Part shown: positions 37,940 to 49,457 of the stretch, piece after piece
Layout: each line of letters begins with the position of its first letter
Numbering within the stretch: the stretch's first letter is position 1
Assembly (NCBI GenBank): GCA_002104935.1
Contig: MCGT01000041.1
Location: 174,944 to 238,943, forward strand
Origin: Hesseltinella vesiculosa
Taxonomy: Eukaryota > Mucoromycota > Mucoromycetes > Mucorales > Cunninghamellaceae
Reading direction: 5' to 3'
DNA length: 64,000 bases
Notes under the pieces: generated by a model
Database searches by the model: none
Told to the model about the DNA's origin: nothing
The model's input: the letters and a program-made list of their open reading frames with translations, nothing else
Translations under genes and position numbers: made by a program

Positions 37940-39150
37940 AGGCGCAAAAATCACGCTGTGATATTTTCGCAGCCAAAATAGGGCGCGAAGGGCCAGCAGC
38001 GACTGCATTTGAAACGTCGATTTGCAGTCGCTGTGATTTTTGCGTTCGCTGCGACTGCAATTGAAACGCCGATTTGCGTTCGCTGTGATTTTTTTTATTT
38101 TCATCATTTGGTTTTCTTTGCCCACTTTTTTACCAGATCCTTTGTTCCCAAAAGTTTCCTTTGAGCTTGATTCTATTTTTTGTTTCATTCTTTTTTCTGC
38201 TTGCATTCTGTGCAGGTTTATTTTGACTGCGAAAATATCACAGCGAACGCAAAAAACCACAGCGACTGCAGTTGAAACGCCGATTTGCAGTCGCTGTGAT
38301 TTTTTATTTTCATCATTTGGTTTTCTTTGCTCTCTTTTTTACCAGATCCTTTGTTCCCAAAAGTTTCCTTTGAGCTTGATTCTAATTTTTTTTGTTTCAT
38401 TTTTTTTTCCTGCTTGCATTCTGTGCAGGTTTATTTTGGCTGCGAACGCAAAAAACCACAGCGACTGCAGTTGAAACGCCGATTTGCAGTCGCTGTGATT
38501 TTTGCGTTCGCTGCGACTGCAATTGAAACGCCGATTTGCGTTCGCTGTGATTTTTTTTATTTTCATCATTTGGTTTTCTTTGCCCACTTTTTTACCAGAT
38601 CCTTTGTTCCCAAAAGTTTCATTTGCGCTTGATTCTCTATTTTGTTTCATTTTTTTTTTCTGCTTGCACTCCATGCAGGTTTATTTTGGCTGCGAAAATA
38701 CCACAGCGACTGCAATTGAAACGCCGATTTGCAGTCGCTGTGATTTTTTATTTTCATCATTTGGTTTTCTTTGCTCTCCTTTGATCTCCTTTGAGCTTGA
38801 TTCTATTTTTTGTTTCATTCTTTTTTCTGCTTGCATTCTGTGCAGGTTTATTTTGACTGCGAAAATATCACAGCGAACGCAAAAAACCACAGCGACTGCA
38901 GTTGAAACGCCGATTTGCAGTCGCTGTGATTTTTTATTTTCATCATTTGGTTTTCTTTGCTCTCTTTTTTACCAGATCCTTTGTTCCCAAAAGTTTCCTT
39001 TGAGCTTGATTCTAATTTTTTTTGTTTCATTTTTTTTTCTGCTTGCATTCTGTGCAGGTTTATTTTGGCTGCGAAAATACCACAGCGAACGCAAAAAGCC
39101 ACAGCGACTGCAATTGAAACGCCGATTTGCAGTCGCTGTGAATTTTTTTA
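37940..39150. repeat. Tandem array of 180-265-bp units, each carrying a GC-rich hairpin
   Basis: At least six units. Each has the palindrome CACAGCGACTGCA ... TGCAGTCGCTGTG (13-bp stems, loop with GAAACGCCGATT) at about 38000, 38265, 38460, 38705, 38888 and 39100. A T-rich constant segment lies between them (CATCATTTGGTTTTCTTTGC; ACCAGATCCTTTGTTCCCAA; GCTTGCATTCTGTGCAGG). Some units carry a second palindrome with TTCGCTG/CAGCGAA arms. Spurious long open frames result from the repetition (for example 38502-39296) and are not called genes. The array sits between the C2H2 gene start and the P2 gene. Confidence 0.85.
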
Positions 39151-39417
39151 ATCCATTTTGTGATTTTGATTGGCCAGAATTATTAACATCACTGATGTCG
39201 TTCAAAAAATCCAAAAGCGCTCGTTCGAGGTCTTCTTTCCCTTTTCTCTCCCAACAATTTTCGCAACAAGCGTCTTGTCCTCTTTGCAAGAGTTAAACCG
39301 TTACTTTACGTATAGCGAATCGAAATTAATCAAATATAAAGTAAGACCAAGATGGGTTGACATTTGGATAGATGGATGGATGGATGGATATTGACACGAA
39401 CCTATTTTCTTTCAGAA

Positions 39418-39810
39418 ATGAAGTTCCTTGCTGCTTACCTCCTTTTGAACGCCGGTGGAAAGGCCCAACCCTCTGCCGCCGACATCAAGAACCTCTTGAA
39501 CACTGTTGGTGTCGAAACCGATGACGAGCGCCTCAGCTCCTTGATCCAAGCTCTCGAAAGCAAGGACATTGCTCAACTCATTGAAGAAGGCAAGGAAAAG
39601 ATGGCTAGCGTTCCCACTGGTGGCGCTGTTGCTGCTGGTGCTGGTGCCGCTGCTGGCGCTGCTGCCGATGCTCCCGAAGAAGCCAAGGAAGAAGAAAAGG
39701 AAGAATCTGATGAAGTAAGCTCAAAATGAACCTGATATGTTTTGGTTAACATGCTGATCTCTTTTTTTTTTATTTTTAACCAGGACATGGGCTTTGGTCT
39801 CTTTGATTAA
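39418..39810 (+). CDS. rpp2: 60S acidic ribosomal protein P2
   Basis: Two exons, 39418-39714 and 39784-39810, give 107 aa. The N-terminal dimerisation domain ([20 protein letters not shown]) is followed by an Ala/Gly hinge ([16 protein letters not shown]), an acidic stretch and the invariant stalk end [13 protein letters not shown] (here EDMGFGLFD) encoded by the tiny second exon. P2 forms the ribosomal stalk with P0 and P1 and recruits elongation factors. A possible 5' UTR intron (GTAAGA at about 39341 to TTTCAG at 39415) sits just before the ATG. AATAAA is at about 39857. Confidence 0.96.
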
Positions 39811-40259
39811 ACTCAACCAGCACTTACTTCCATGGCACTTTGTTTTCTTTATTGAAAATAAAGCCTCCTTTATTCTTTCACTACTCAGTTCAAACAAAGG
39901 GTCTTTGCTAAAGCCAGTTATATTCACCTCTGCCGTTCAAAAAAAAGAAATGGTACGCTCACGGTGATTTATAGCTGGCATCGTTACATCGGTAGCGTCA
40001 TTCAGCAGGGAGTTGATGATGCAGGCGACATTCGAACTTTTTTATGTGGTTGCCGGATTTTGTCGATCCTTTGGCGCGAGTAGGTATGTTTGAGCCTTGA
40101 ATAATGAGCGGACATACCAGTCGGGCGAGACGCCGCGCAAAAAAGTGAAGAAAAAACAAAAAAACGCTGGCGCACACTTTTCCAGCAGTCTAGCTTTTCG
40201 CTCGACAACCTTAGGCACTTGCAATTATAATCAAGGTCATTTCTCATCATTTTGTACTG

Positions 40260-40530
40260 GCATGCAAAATTTGGGGTGAATTTATTTAGTACAGCGTTGC
40301 ACTGTGATTTTTGATCAGATCATGGCGAAGATGGCCGATTTTTTTTTTTAGCTGGGGGCTCGGAGGTAAGCAAACGAACCTGATCAATGGTTGGCGGGGT
40401 GACCTTCACCAATCGACTAGATTTTTTCATCACTGTCATCATTCATGAATGTTCGCACCCTTGCAATATTTCAGATCGATTCAATGACTCAAACGTAGTG
40501 TGCAGCATTTGCTTTTTTTTTTTTCAAAGC
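40260..40530 (+). repeat. Dispersed repeat family, copy D
   Basis: Starts with a GCAAAATTTGGGGTGAAT flank at about 40263. The core has TTTAGCTGGGGGCTCGGAGG, CACCAATCGACTAGATTTTT and CATCATTCATGAATGTTCGC. It aligns with the copies at 56.5 and 61.1 kb in the same orientation and with 41.1 and 51.6 kb in reverse. Confidence 0.6.
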
Positions 40531-40625
40531 GAAAAAAAAAAAAAAAAAAAAGATTGGTGTTGCGCCTCCGCACAGTGCCATTGGTTCCTGACTGGTGCAC
40601 ACGGTGCAATGGGTAATCAGAGAAT

Positions 40626-40703
40626 GTGGGTGCTCTCTTGTAAAAGTTGGGTTTTGTAGTGAGTGTGGGTGCTCTCTTGTACAAGTTGGGTTTTGCAGTG
40701 AGT
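40626..40703. repeat. Tandem duplication of a 39-bp unit
   Basis: Two adjacent 39-nt copies beginning GTGGGTGCTCTCTTGTA and ending GTGAGT differ at three or fewer positions. Intergenic; no function is evident. Confidence 0.85.
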
Positions 40704-40939
40704 ATGGATGCCATTTGTATGGCTACTACCGGTATGCAGAATACAAGGACTGTGTCTATCCCTTGGCTCCTGCTATTGACACACCTTTACCAAAGGTCGA
40801 CCCAGTCAATGACTCCATCTTATCATGAATGATTACCGCGACATGATCATGGTACTTGCCGCCTTGGATTGCTCTGGAAAAGGCTAAGCTGTCTGCACCA
40901 GCCTGGAGAGGCTGAATATGGCGATACTTTTTTTTTCAA

Positions 40940-41245
40940 GTGCAGAAAAAAAAAAGCATCCGCTGCACAGCACTTTTGAGTGATTGGATCGATGCAAAAT
41001 GTTGCAAGGGAGCGCAAATACATGAATGATGATCTTGCTGAAAAAATCAGGTCAATTCGCGAAGGCTGCCCAGCTAAATTTTGATCGGTGTCGTTTTGCC
41101 ATCGCCGATTCTCCAGCTAAAAAAAAATGAAAACCAGCCATTTCCGCCAGGGGATCCTCCAAGCGATCTGATAAAAATCGTCAAAAGCTGCGTGTTTTTT
41201 TTTTCTGACCTCAACTGATCCACATCACATTTTGCATGCAAGGCA
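40940..41245 (-). repeat. Dispersed repeat family, copy B
   Basis: Contains CTGAAAAAATCAGGTCAATT, GAAGGCTGCCCAGCTAAATT and TTTCCGCCAGGGGATCCTCC, then a flank CACATCACATTTTGCATGC. It aligns with the 51.6-kb copy over about 250 bp. With copy D it makes an inverted pair separated by about 400 bp. Confidence 0.6.
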
Positions 41246-41807
41246 TGTTTCATGCAAAGTGACCAAATTTCGTATGGCTGCCGACGAGCCTCTCAGGTGC
41301 AGATAACTAGCGTCAAATCACAAAGTCCAAAATTGTAATATCGGTAGTAATAGATTAAAATGATACTAGAGGTGCATGTTTGTTTCGATATACTACAAAA
41401 TTCACCTAGCCACTTTGGCAGTATATTCGATTGGCAGCCTTATTACGCTGAAGAAAAAACGCAAAAAATAGCCTGTGTTCAAGTGGGGGAAGATATCCGG
41501 GAGGCGGGAAAGGGCTGTTCAAATAGGTACGGTACTCGAGATTGGCAGTGCACCCTCCATCTTGCCACATTTGCTGCTAAAAACTCGGATGTATTAAAGT
41601 GCCTTACATATCGAAAGACTCAACGGGTTGCTTGCTGAGGAGAATGACATCAGCAGTAACATGAGGCCAGAAAAAAAAAACGCAAGCCGCGATATTAAAA
41701 CTCCTCGCGCATGCTGATGGTAACCTCTTGTGTGCCTGGCCATTTTTTTTTTTTTCGCTTTCGTCCCGTCTTCCTCTTTTCCACCCTTTTGAATTATCGG
41801 ATAGGAA

Positions 41808-44358
41808 ATGCTTAATGACAATGACACTTATTTTGATAAGAATGCTTTTGAGTCGTTGATGAGTTCTCAACCTACATTCTCGTCGTTGTACTCGTCCCAG
41901 TTTGTGGAAGAAGATCCCTGGGGGAGCATGTCTGATCCTGTAGCTGACATTCGTCAGCCTCTTCTGTCTCCTTCGTCCAATGCCGTGGATGATGATATAT
42001 TAGAGCAAGGCATCACTGCTGCAAGTGTACTTGGTAATCTGTCTTTCTCATTGGCTTGCCAGTTTCATTTCCTGCAAAACTCACAGTTCATTTATCTAGT
42101 CGGGATCGACTTGCCCGAAGTATATGATTCTGCTTACATCAAAGCCAATCCTCAAGGTGACCGTTTATCATTGTCTTCTTTGGAAGCTGCTATTAACCTT
42201 TCTGGGCTGCCTCCTCGCATTTTGGAGAAGGTAATCTCCCCTTTCGTCTTTGCATATCCCTTGCGTCGCTCATAGCCACTCCCTGAACGTTTGACATTGA
42301 TTGCTTCATTTGATAGATTCGGGCGCTTGTGGTACCTTCCAATGCCGAATATGCCACTAGAAACGAATTTAATACAGCTCTGGCTCTTGTTGCTTGTGCT
42401 CAAAAAAACATGGGTAATACTTATTTCCACTCCCTCTTGGACATCCCTTCACGATATCTTACCCTTTTTGTAGACTTATCCCTGCTGACGGTCTACCAGC
42501 ATAGGAATGGTGAGAAGACATGAAAAAAAAAAATGTGAATGATTTTTTTTATTCATCTTGGATATGTAGAGCTCCCGCTACCTTCGCTCCCGAATTTGGA
42601 AATGTTCGATGAAAAACGACATAGGGCACCATCGCATTCGCTGTCCACGATCATCAACGATACCAGCAGCCCTAGCAATACCAGTATGACTAGTCCCAAA
42701 ACCACCCACAGCACTGAAAGCCCACCCAACAAGGAGCAAGTCCTGGAAGACCCTTGGCGAAAACCAGGCGACGTGAATGGCAATGCCGATCGGACGATCA
42801 CCCCCGCTCCACCCGCGCTTGCGCCTCCTCCTCATGATGAACCGTCCAACATGTACGTCAATGGTGGCTTCAAGCTCCTTGACTCGGACGACTGGTTCAG
42901 TGACCTTGATACCATCAAACTGACAATTGCACCTGAACGTGAAGGCTTCCTCTTCAAGCATGTCATCTATACTGTGTCAAGCCATCAACGCTCTAGTCTG
43001 GTTCTGCGTCGTTACAGTGATTTTTATTGGCTCTGGCAAATCTTGACCAAAGTGTATCCCTTCCGTGTAGTACCCACCATGCCTCCAAAAAAGGTGGATA
43101 TACGCGGATGTAAGTTTCCCTGGATAAAGCTGGCGCAGGTAAAATGGAGCTCACCCTTTGTTCACAGTAGACCCCGTGTTTTTGGAATCAAGACGCCAGG
43201 GCTTGAATCATTTTATCAATTTTGTGGCAAGACATCCGGTTTTGAAAAAAGACAAGCTTGTAGATATCTTTTTGACGGAGCCATCGGTGAGTGGAAAAGG
43301 GCTGAGCAAGGAAATGTGCTGACCCGTTTCGTTTTTAGGAATTCCTGGCGTGGCGACGAGCCAATGTACCCGATGAAAATGAGGAATTTATGCACGTGAA
43401 TCAAGATCTGGATATGGATGACATGGCGGCTTGTATTCCCAAGGATCTGGATGAACGATTGCAAATGCTGGAAAAACGACTACCCCAACTCCTGTACTAT
43501 TACCAAGTCATGCACGATACCATGAAACACGTTGCCCAATTAGATCAGGCACAGAAGAAAGCGCTGGATACCTTTGGACATACCTTAATGTAAGCAATTG
43601 AAAAAAAAAAAAACAAACCATGCCATACTCATCGTAATAATACCTCCTTCCTTTCTTCCTCTCAACAGGGATTTAGGTGACATGGAAAAGAGCTGCCATG
43701 TTCCTGACTGTCAAGGATGTCCTCATTTGACCCGAGGATATGACTCGATCAACACCTATCTCCGAAACGAAAGCAATATTTTGGAACAAGAGGCCAATAC
43801 TACCTTGGATGGAATCGCCATGCAGCTCAAACAGCATCATGATTCCTTGTTAGCCTTCCAGGTAATTGCCGACTTTTTTTTTTTTTTTTTTTCCCCTACG
43901 TTTTCCTTTCTTTTACTGATCCTACGATACCTTCACCTAGGAAACGCTGGATCGCCGACAAAAATTATCCGTAAATCAAATAGATGGACTTTCGAAAAGG
44001 CTGGCCGGCAATCGTGCACGTGCCAATCAAAACCGAGGCGTGCCTGGCTTGGAAGCCAATGTTGGTCGTCTGGATGAGGCCATTCAATCGGTAAGGGAAA
44101 CCCTTGGGAGAAGGAGGCCCTGATGACTCTCTTCTCTAGGATCACGAACGTCTTGTGTACCAGCAACGTCGCGACCTATTTATTCGATACTGCATCCATG
44201 GCGAATTGACCTTTTTGCATAAACAACAGGCGTTTATTGCCACCATGTACCAGACCTACATTAACGAAAAGTTGCAACATTCCCGACGCCACCTGGATAA
44301 CTGGAAAGCTCTCCAAGTGCTTATGTGTAGCATGCCTGATTTACAAGAATTCCACTGA
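41808..44358 (+). CDS. mvp1: Sorting nexin Mvp1/SNX8-like (PX-BAR)
   Basis: Ten exons (41808-42033, 42100-42230, 42317-42413, 42474-42509, 42570-43109, 43168-43286, 43339-43589, 43669-43861, 43941-44090, 44140-44358) encode 653 aa with consistent phases. The N-terminal region has FVEEDPWGSM and an alpha-helical module. The PX domain begins KLTIAPEREGFLFKHVIY and has RRYSDFYWLWQIL and YPFRVVPTMPPKK. Exon 6 continues FLESRRQGLNHFINFVARHP, closing the PX fold. A BAR-like helical region follows (LDERLQMLEKRLPQLLYYYQ; DHERLVYQQRRDLFIRY). Mvp1/SNX8 binds PI3P on endosomes and supports retromer-independent recycling. Naive read-through of the PX intron at 43110 gives a false protein end. Confidence 0.93.
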
Positions 44359-44470
44359 AAAATCCCCCTCTCTGATGCGATACCAGTAAACAAACAGAAA
44401 AAGAAAAGGCGTATTGAAATGTCATTTAATAATGTGATACAAAAAAAAAAAAAAAAAAAAGCGAATGAAT

Positions 44471-47400
44471 TTAAAAGGTTGGATTAGAATGGACGAGTGC
44501 CTGCTCGATGATTTTGTAGATGGTCAATGAAGGACAAGAAGGGTATTGGTCAAAGGAAGAAAGGAATGGCAATGCTGGTGGGTGGGTAGCAAACCAGTAG
44601 TCAATATGGGCTGCTTGAACCACTCGCTGAGCATAACGTGTTGTGTCATAATACATGGAAAACTGGACGAGGTCGACCGCTGAGTTGTCTGAAACGGGAG
44701 CACGTGAGGCAGGGCCATCCATCAAAAACACAAGATCTTTGAGCACCACTGGCAAAAAATAAAGTGTAGGTATCGGAGGTGAAGAGGAGCTGAGGGGCGT
44801 GGAGCTGATGGAGGCCGACGAGCAGGACGTCCGACGCTGGCTGGAGGGGGATAGCATGGGTAGGGATGACATGGACGACGTGGAGCTACTTTTTTTTCTA
44901 TGGCTGGTATTGTTACTGGTCTTTTTTTGAGAAAACCAGGCAAGGTGGATCGGTGACAGGCCATGTTCTAGGGCTTGGCGGTAGCAGCTCATGTTGTTAC
45001 TCACATCTACCAATTGTTGCAGGATATCAAACGTGGCTTTGTTCTTGTGGCTCAATGCACCCCATACTGCGTCCATCTTTTGGATGGACGTTGACAGAAG
45101 CGCCATTGTCAAAATCATCGAAGTGTGGAAATTGTTCCATTCCAAGCAAAGCTACCAGACACGAGAAAAGAAGGAGCCTGTGAATCTAAACGAGTGCGTT
45201 TTTTTTTTCTATAACTACCTTTGCCACATGGATCCATTTTTTCAACGCGGATTTTCTTGCTTTTGTGGACGTGTGTCGGTTGTGCATTTCTTGCAATACC
45301 CATTGATGTAGCTGTGCAGGAAAACTGGTTGAGTGGTCTAATTTTTAGAGAGTAGCGGGCATTTTACCATGTTGGCGCGCTTTGTCAAAAGACCGATGTA
45401 ATCGGCCTTTTCTTCGAGCTTGGATAATGGAATGGCATCGTAAGGTTGATCACGCCATTTTGCCTCGAGGAAATGGTGCAATTGGAGCTGCTGGAAGAGG
45501 AAGCTGTCACAAAGGGTCAGGTACCTTGCAATGTCGGTCGGGTCCAAGCTGGCAAAGGGCGAAGACTGATCATCCAGAGTGATAGAGAACTGTGACATGT
45601 TGATGCGTGGACGTGTCTCCAAGAGATACGTCTCGTTGTAAAACGTTGATTTCAGCATACTTGCCTGCACAGCCATGCCAAGAGGCGGTAATACTTTGTG
45701 ACAGAGTTGGTCAAATTTTTTTGCCCATTGAGGCTGCTGCATCAAGCTCTCAATGCTTAATTGAATCCACCTTTGAAGGGCATGAAGCCATCTACGTGAC
45801 ATGAGAGGATGGGTGTGAGTAAATCCGGGTCCAAGAGCAATATCTTACCTCGAGGTCACTTGTTTCTGAAATGGTCGCCGAGAATCATCATGAATTTTGT
45901 CAATAAACTGCTGCATCAATGTCAAGGGTGAGCCAAAATGAATAAAATTTAGCAGATAAACATCGATGTATTCCATATCTGTAATGAGAAATGAGAATGG
46001 GACCTTGAGTCTTGTTTTTCATGCAGATCCATTGTGCAGCTGAGCTCAATTTGGAAATTACCTTGAGGAGCCTGGTGATCAACCAATTTCAAGAATAATT
46101 GCTCTCTATCACCCGAGACGACTTGTAATTTACCATGCAGACATTCATGGATCAGAGTAGTTTGCCCTTGTGAATTAACCTTGTGATATACGTGTTCCTT
46201 TTTTTTAAACGTGTGTACGTTTAAACAATGTTCTTTTAAACCCGCTGGCTTGGTATGCAGTGATTGCCTGCACGTAAAAAAAAAAAAAAAAAAAAAAAAA
46301 GAATGACGGTCATTAACACCTCTTCCCCCCCCCTTTTTTTTTTTTTTTTACAATTTGGAAGCGTACAGAAAGACATCCGACAGGGTATCTGTATATGAAG
46401 TAAATGAGGAGGTTCCTTCTGAGAGCGATTGATCTGGCGAGAAGTCGTCATCGTCAAGATCGAAAAAATAAGGGTCATCGTAGTAATGTTGATCAGGCTG
46501 CAGGTGAAAATATGGATGAGGCGGAGCCTGTGATTGAGAATGGATCATGGCAAAGGCAGACTGCCTCGGTTTTTTCTTGTAAAAAGCAAATGGCCAAACA
46601 AAAAGCGAGGGAGAAAAAGGGCGAGGCAATTCATTTATACTTTTTTTTGTTGCGACCGCATGGTCACGATGGGAGGCAAGAAAGGAGTGAGTCCACTTGT
46701 TGGCAGGTTTTTCTTTCTGGAAACCAGTCTAATCAATAAAAAAAATATCAAGCGGCATGAGAGGCAAAATCATCCCAACCAGACTTACAAAAAAAAGGAG
46801 TTTACTTGACCTTCATTTTGTCCCACCCTCCATTGCCAATGACACGACACTCTATCCTTTTCATTTTCTATTTCTTTACCCAGGACCGATGCTTGGTATC
46901 TCCTTCCACAGATTTCCGTTTTTCAAACGCTTCTCTGAGACATGTCATACTCAGCATCGACGTTCTAGGCTTGACTAGGAAAAACGACGTCAACCCTGCA
47001 TTCCTTTTAAAAAATATGCAAGTACCTCGGTTCTGTCCCGAAGCAGGTCGCCACCTAATTTGGAAAAACCAGGGGTAACAAATATAAACAACAGCTCTCT
47101 TCAAGGATCAGCAACATCATTTACGTGGTGTCATGGGTGCAGTGGCTACGGTACCATTCCCATTGGCTGCCTACAAGACGCTCATGTTTAGCCATTTATT
47201 TTTTTTTTTTGAAAAAAATACTGAGCTCACCATCCAAATCAAACACAGCTAGAGCATCCATGAGCTGTTGCCTCTGAAACAGTAGGTCTTCCTTTTGTGT
47301 GCCGGTGAAGAAAAATAGGAGCATGTCAGGAGGAGAGTGTTGTGTACCAGGAGTCAAGGGTAAAAAAAAAAAAAAAAAAGGGCTTACTCTTAGACAGGTC

Positions 47401-47780
47401 AATTCGGTCTCAGTGTGAGGTTGCTGATAGCGCTGAACAAGCTGATCAAAACGATGCCAATGGCAACGCACGAGCCTTTGCACTTGAAACGGGACAAGTG
47501 CTGTGTTTAATTTGGAAAGGATCAATGTCTTGAGCAAATGTGCATGGTTGTGTAACCGATCCTCATGCCAAACGGCAAAAAACAAGTCGTTCATCGCTGA
47601 TTCCACCTTTTTTCTCCAGCCATTCTTTTTTGTTTCATTGTCCATGTACCGGCCGTCATAAAATGTGGGAAGAGATTGAGCATGTGTGTGCAATTTTAGC
47701 ATTCGAGTACCGCAGCGAGTTATTTCTTTTCCCCTTACCTGCTCAACCTCTATCCAGGCATTGTTATTCGAAAAAACCAT
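44471..47780 (-). CDS. Ras guanine-nucleotide exchange factor (RasGEF_N + CDC25 domain)
   Basis: Ten exons proposed: 47780-47388, 47291-47231, 46934-46880, 46728-46641, 46497-46352, 46267-46062, 45978-45849, 45791-45368, 45311-45219, 45151-44471; 758 aa in one frame. RasGEF_N lies at about 330-390 (TLIHECLHGKLQVVSGDREQ; MEYIDVYLLNFIHFGSPLTL). The catalytic CDC25 domain follows: SLDPTDIARYLTLCDSFLFQ, KRANMLHQWVLQEM, LCLEWNNFHTSMILTMALLS, and after a Ser-rich insert LYFLPVVLKDLVFLMDG. Such proteins load Ras/Rsr-type GTPases with GTP at membranes. The last seven exons are well supported; exons 1-4 and the roughly 300-nt intron 2 are tentative. The gene is convergent with mvp1. Confidence 0.82.
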
Positions 47781-48008
47781 GATTTGGAATGAAAAAAGAA
47801 GAAGGGAAAAAGCAATGGAAAATATAGGTACAGTGAAAACAAGTAAAAAGATCATGATTCAAAGAAAAGGAGAAAAAAAAAAAAAAACGATCCCTTTTTG
47901 TGTCACCCGGAAGGAGTTTTAAAAGCAAGGGCTTTCCCCCACATCCATTCCTTTTTATTGTTTTTCATTTTTTTTTTTAATCTTGTTTTTATGGTGGCTC
48001 CATGAACC

Positions 48009-49200
48009 ATGTTACATCGCTATGTCTCCATGTTCATAGCTCTGTCTCTGTCTTATTGGATGCTTTTATTTTTATCAGCAAGATTAACTCTTCCAATCTC
48101 GTACAGAAACGCCACCCACCCTCGAACAATAATCAACGTGTCTTCATCTCTCTTCTCTGACAACCATCCACCTGACAATCACGCTGCATCTTCACCAGCA
48201 TGGCTTTGCAATTGCTATGGCAACGACTCGAATATACCTCACAAAGTACAGGATTCGCCGGTCGATTCTCCTCGCTGGCTTGACGATGGCGACACGCAAC
48301 CGTTGGTCGAACCAGTGCAAACATGGTTTGCCCGTGGAAACAAAGAATCGCAGGTTAGGGCCGTGATAGAAAAAAACATACAGCAGCCGAGAACCTTGCT
48401 GACAACTGTGGCTACTTGGCAACAACGAACAGACGTGTATAACTGGATGGCTTCTTTGCAAAAAACCAACGAAACCAAGTTTGTCGTCGCTTGCCTGGAC
48501 GATCAGCTCCACCATGAATTGACCTTGGCTGGCTACAAGGATCATGCTTTTCTCGTACCGCCATCCTGGTTGCACTATGGGCCGGCAACAGCGCAGACTT
48601 ACCAGGACATCACCCCACGGACCTCGACTGTCATTGTCCATCAGCTCTTGCATTTGGATATCACTGTGCTCTACGCAGATGTGGACACCATCTGGCTACG
48701 GCCACGCGCAAGAGAGTACCTGTGCACCCTCATCGAAATTCGCTGGGACCGGACCCATGCCATCTTCCAGCAGCATGGTTTTGGTCAGCAAGTTAACAGC
48801 GGCTTTTTCCTCATGCGACCCACCGATGTTACGAAGCGGCTCATGGCCAAGGTTATTTACTTGCAAGAAACACAGACGTCTCCGGCTTTGACCCAAAACC
48901 AAGCCTTCAACCAAGTCCTCGACTCCCTCACTGCCGATATCCGCTCTTCCTACGTTGCCCTGTTGGATGTCTTGCATTTCCCAAATGACCGCGCTTATTT
49001 TGACGAGAAGCTGCCTGCTCAGCTTCATGTCTCTCCTTATTTGGTTCAAGTCAGGCAACGGGTAAAGAGGTCTTATTCGGTAAGGAAATAGCATCAGCTC
49101 ATTTATTTCTATATAGAATGGCAGTAACCGCATGACTATGTTGAAGCAGCACAAGCTATGGTTTGCTGTCGACGACACCAAAGCCTCGAACCAAAGTTAA
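48009..49200 (+). CDS. Type II membrane glycosyltransferase, GT77-like (nucleotide-diphospho-sugar transferase)
   Basis: Two exons, 48009-49061 and 49117-49200, give about 378 aa. An alternative donor (GTCAGG at 49050) would shorten exon 1 by four codons. Residues 6-25 form a signal anchor (SMFIALSLSYWMLLFLSA). The lumenal domain shows VATWQQRTDVYNWMASLQ, LHLDITVLYADVDTIWLRP with the metal-binding DxD (DVD), QQVNSGFFLMRPTD, and a C-terminal MLKQHKLWF, all typical of the Nucleotid_trans family (PF03407, GT77). These are Golgi enzymes making glycan side chains. Donor and acceptor sugars are not predictable. The gene is divergent from the Ras GEF gene. Confidence 0.82.
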
Positions 49201-49457
49201 AAATAGATGTATACCCTCTTTTTTTTTATTTTGTTTTTATTTTGTTCAGTTTTGCTTTTTTTTTTTTTCCATTATAAAAAACCATGCCTCCATCTTCCAA
49301 TGAATCTTTGTACCTTCATCGGATTGACGGTGCAAAACTGGTTGATCGCCCAATCGTCGCTCCAGGCCACTGGCGGCGGTTTAAAAAAAGCTATGCACAC
49401 CATGAAAAAGCATTTTCCCCGCCTTTTTCCTCTTTTTTTTTTTTTTTTTTCTACGTC

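Larger units (their letters stand above)
39811..41807. other. 2-kb intergenic region rich in repeats
   Basis: No supported gene. It contains two copies of the dispersed repeat in opposite orientation (about 40260-40530 and 40940-41245), a perfect-phase duplication of a 39-bp unit (40626-40664 and 40665-40703, GTGGGTGCTCTCTTGT ...), long T and A runs at 40510-40550, and a TACCGGTA-type site at about 40724. The first 100 bp are the P2 3' UTR. Confidence 0.5.

Noticed and set aside
38502..39150. Telomere-type repeats
   Set aside because: No TTAGGG-like arrays here or at either window end; the subtelomeric location of the right end is only a possibility.
38040..39296. Long open frames with repeated Cys-containing peptides (for example 264 codons at 38502-39296)
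   Set aside because: They arise from the tandem hairpin repeat; similar frames open on both strands and composition is T-run driven, with no independent coding evidence.
42570..43399. Unspliced 286-codon ending of the sorting nexin frame
   Set aside because: Reading through 43110-43167 destroys the PX domain, whereas splicing there restores the conserved end of the domain.
49284..49457. N-terminal extension of UDP-GlcNAc pyrophosphorylase
   Set aside because: Encodes a poly-Phe stretch from a T run and lacks family similarity; the ATG at 49458 fits the usual start.
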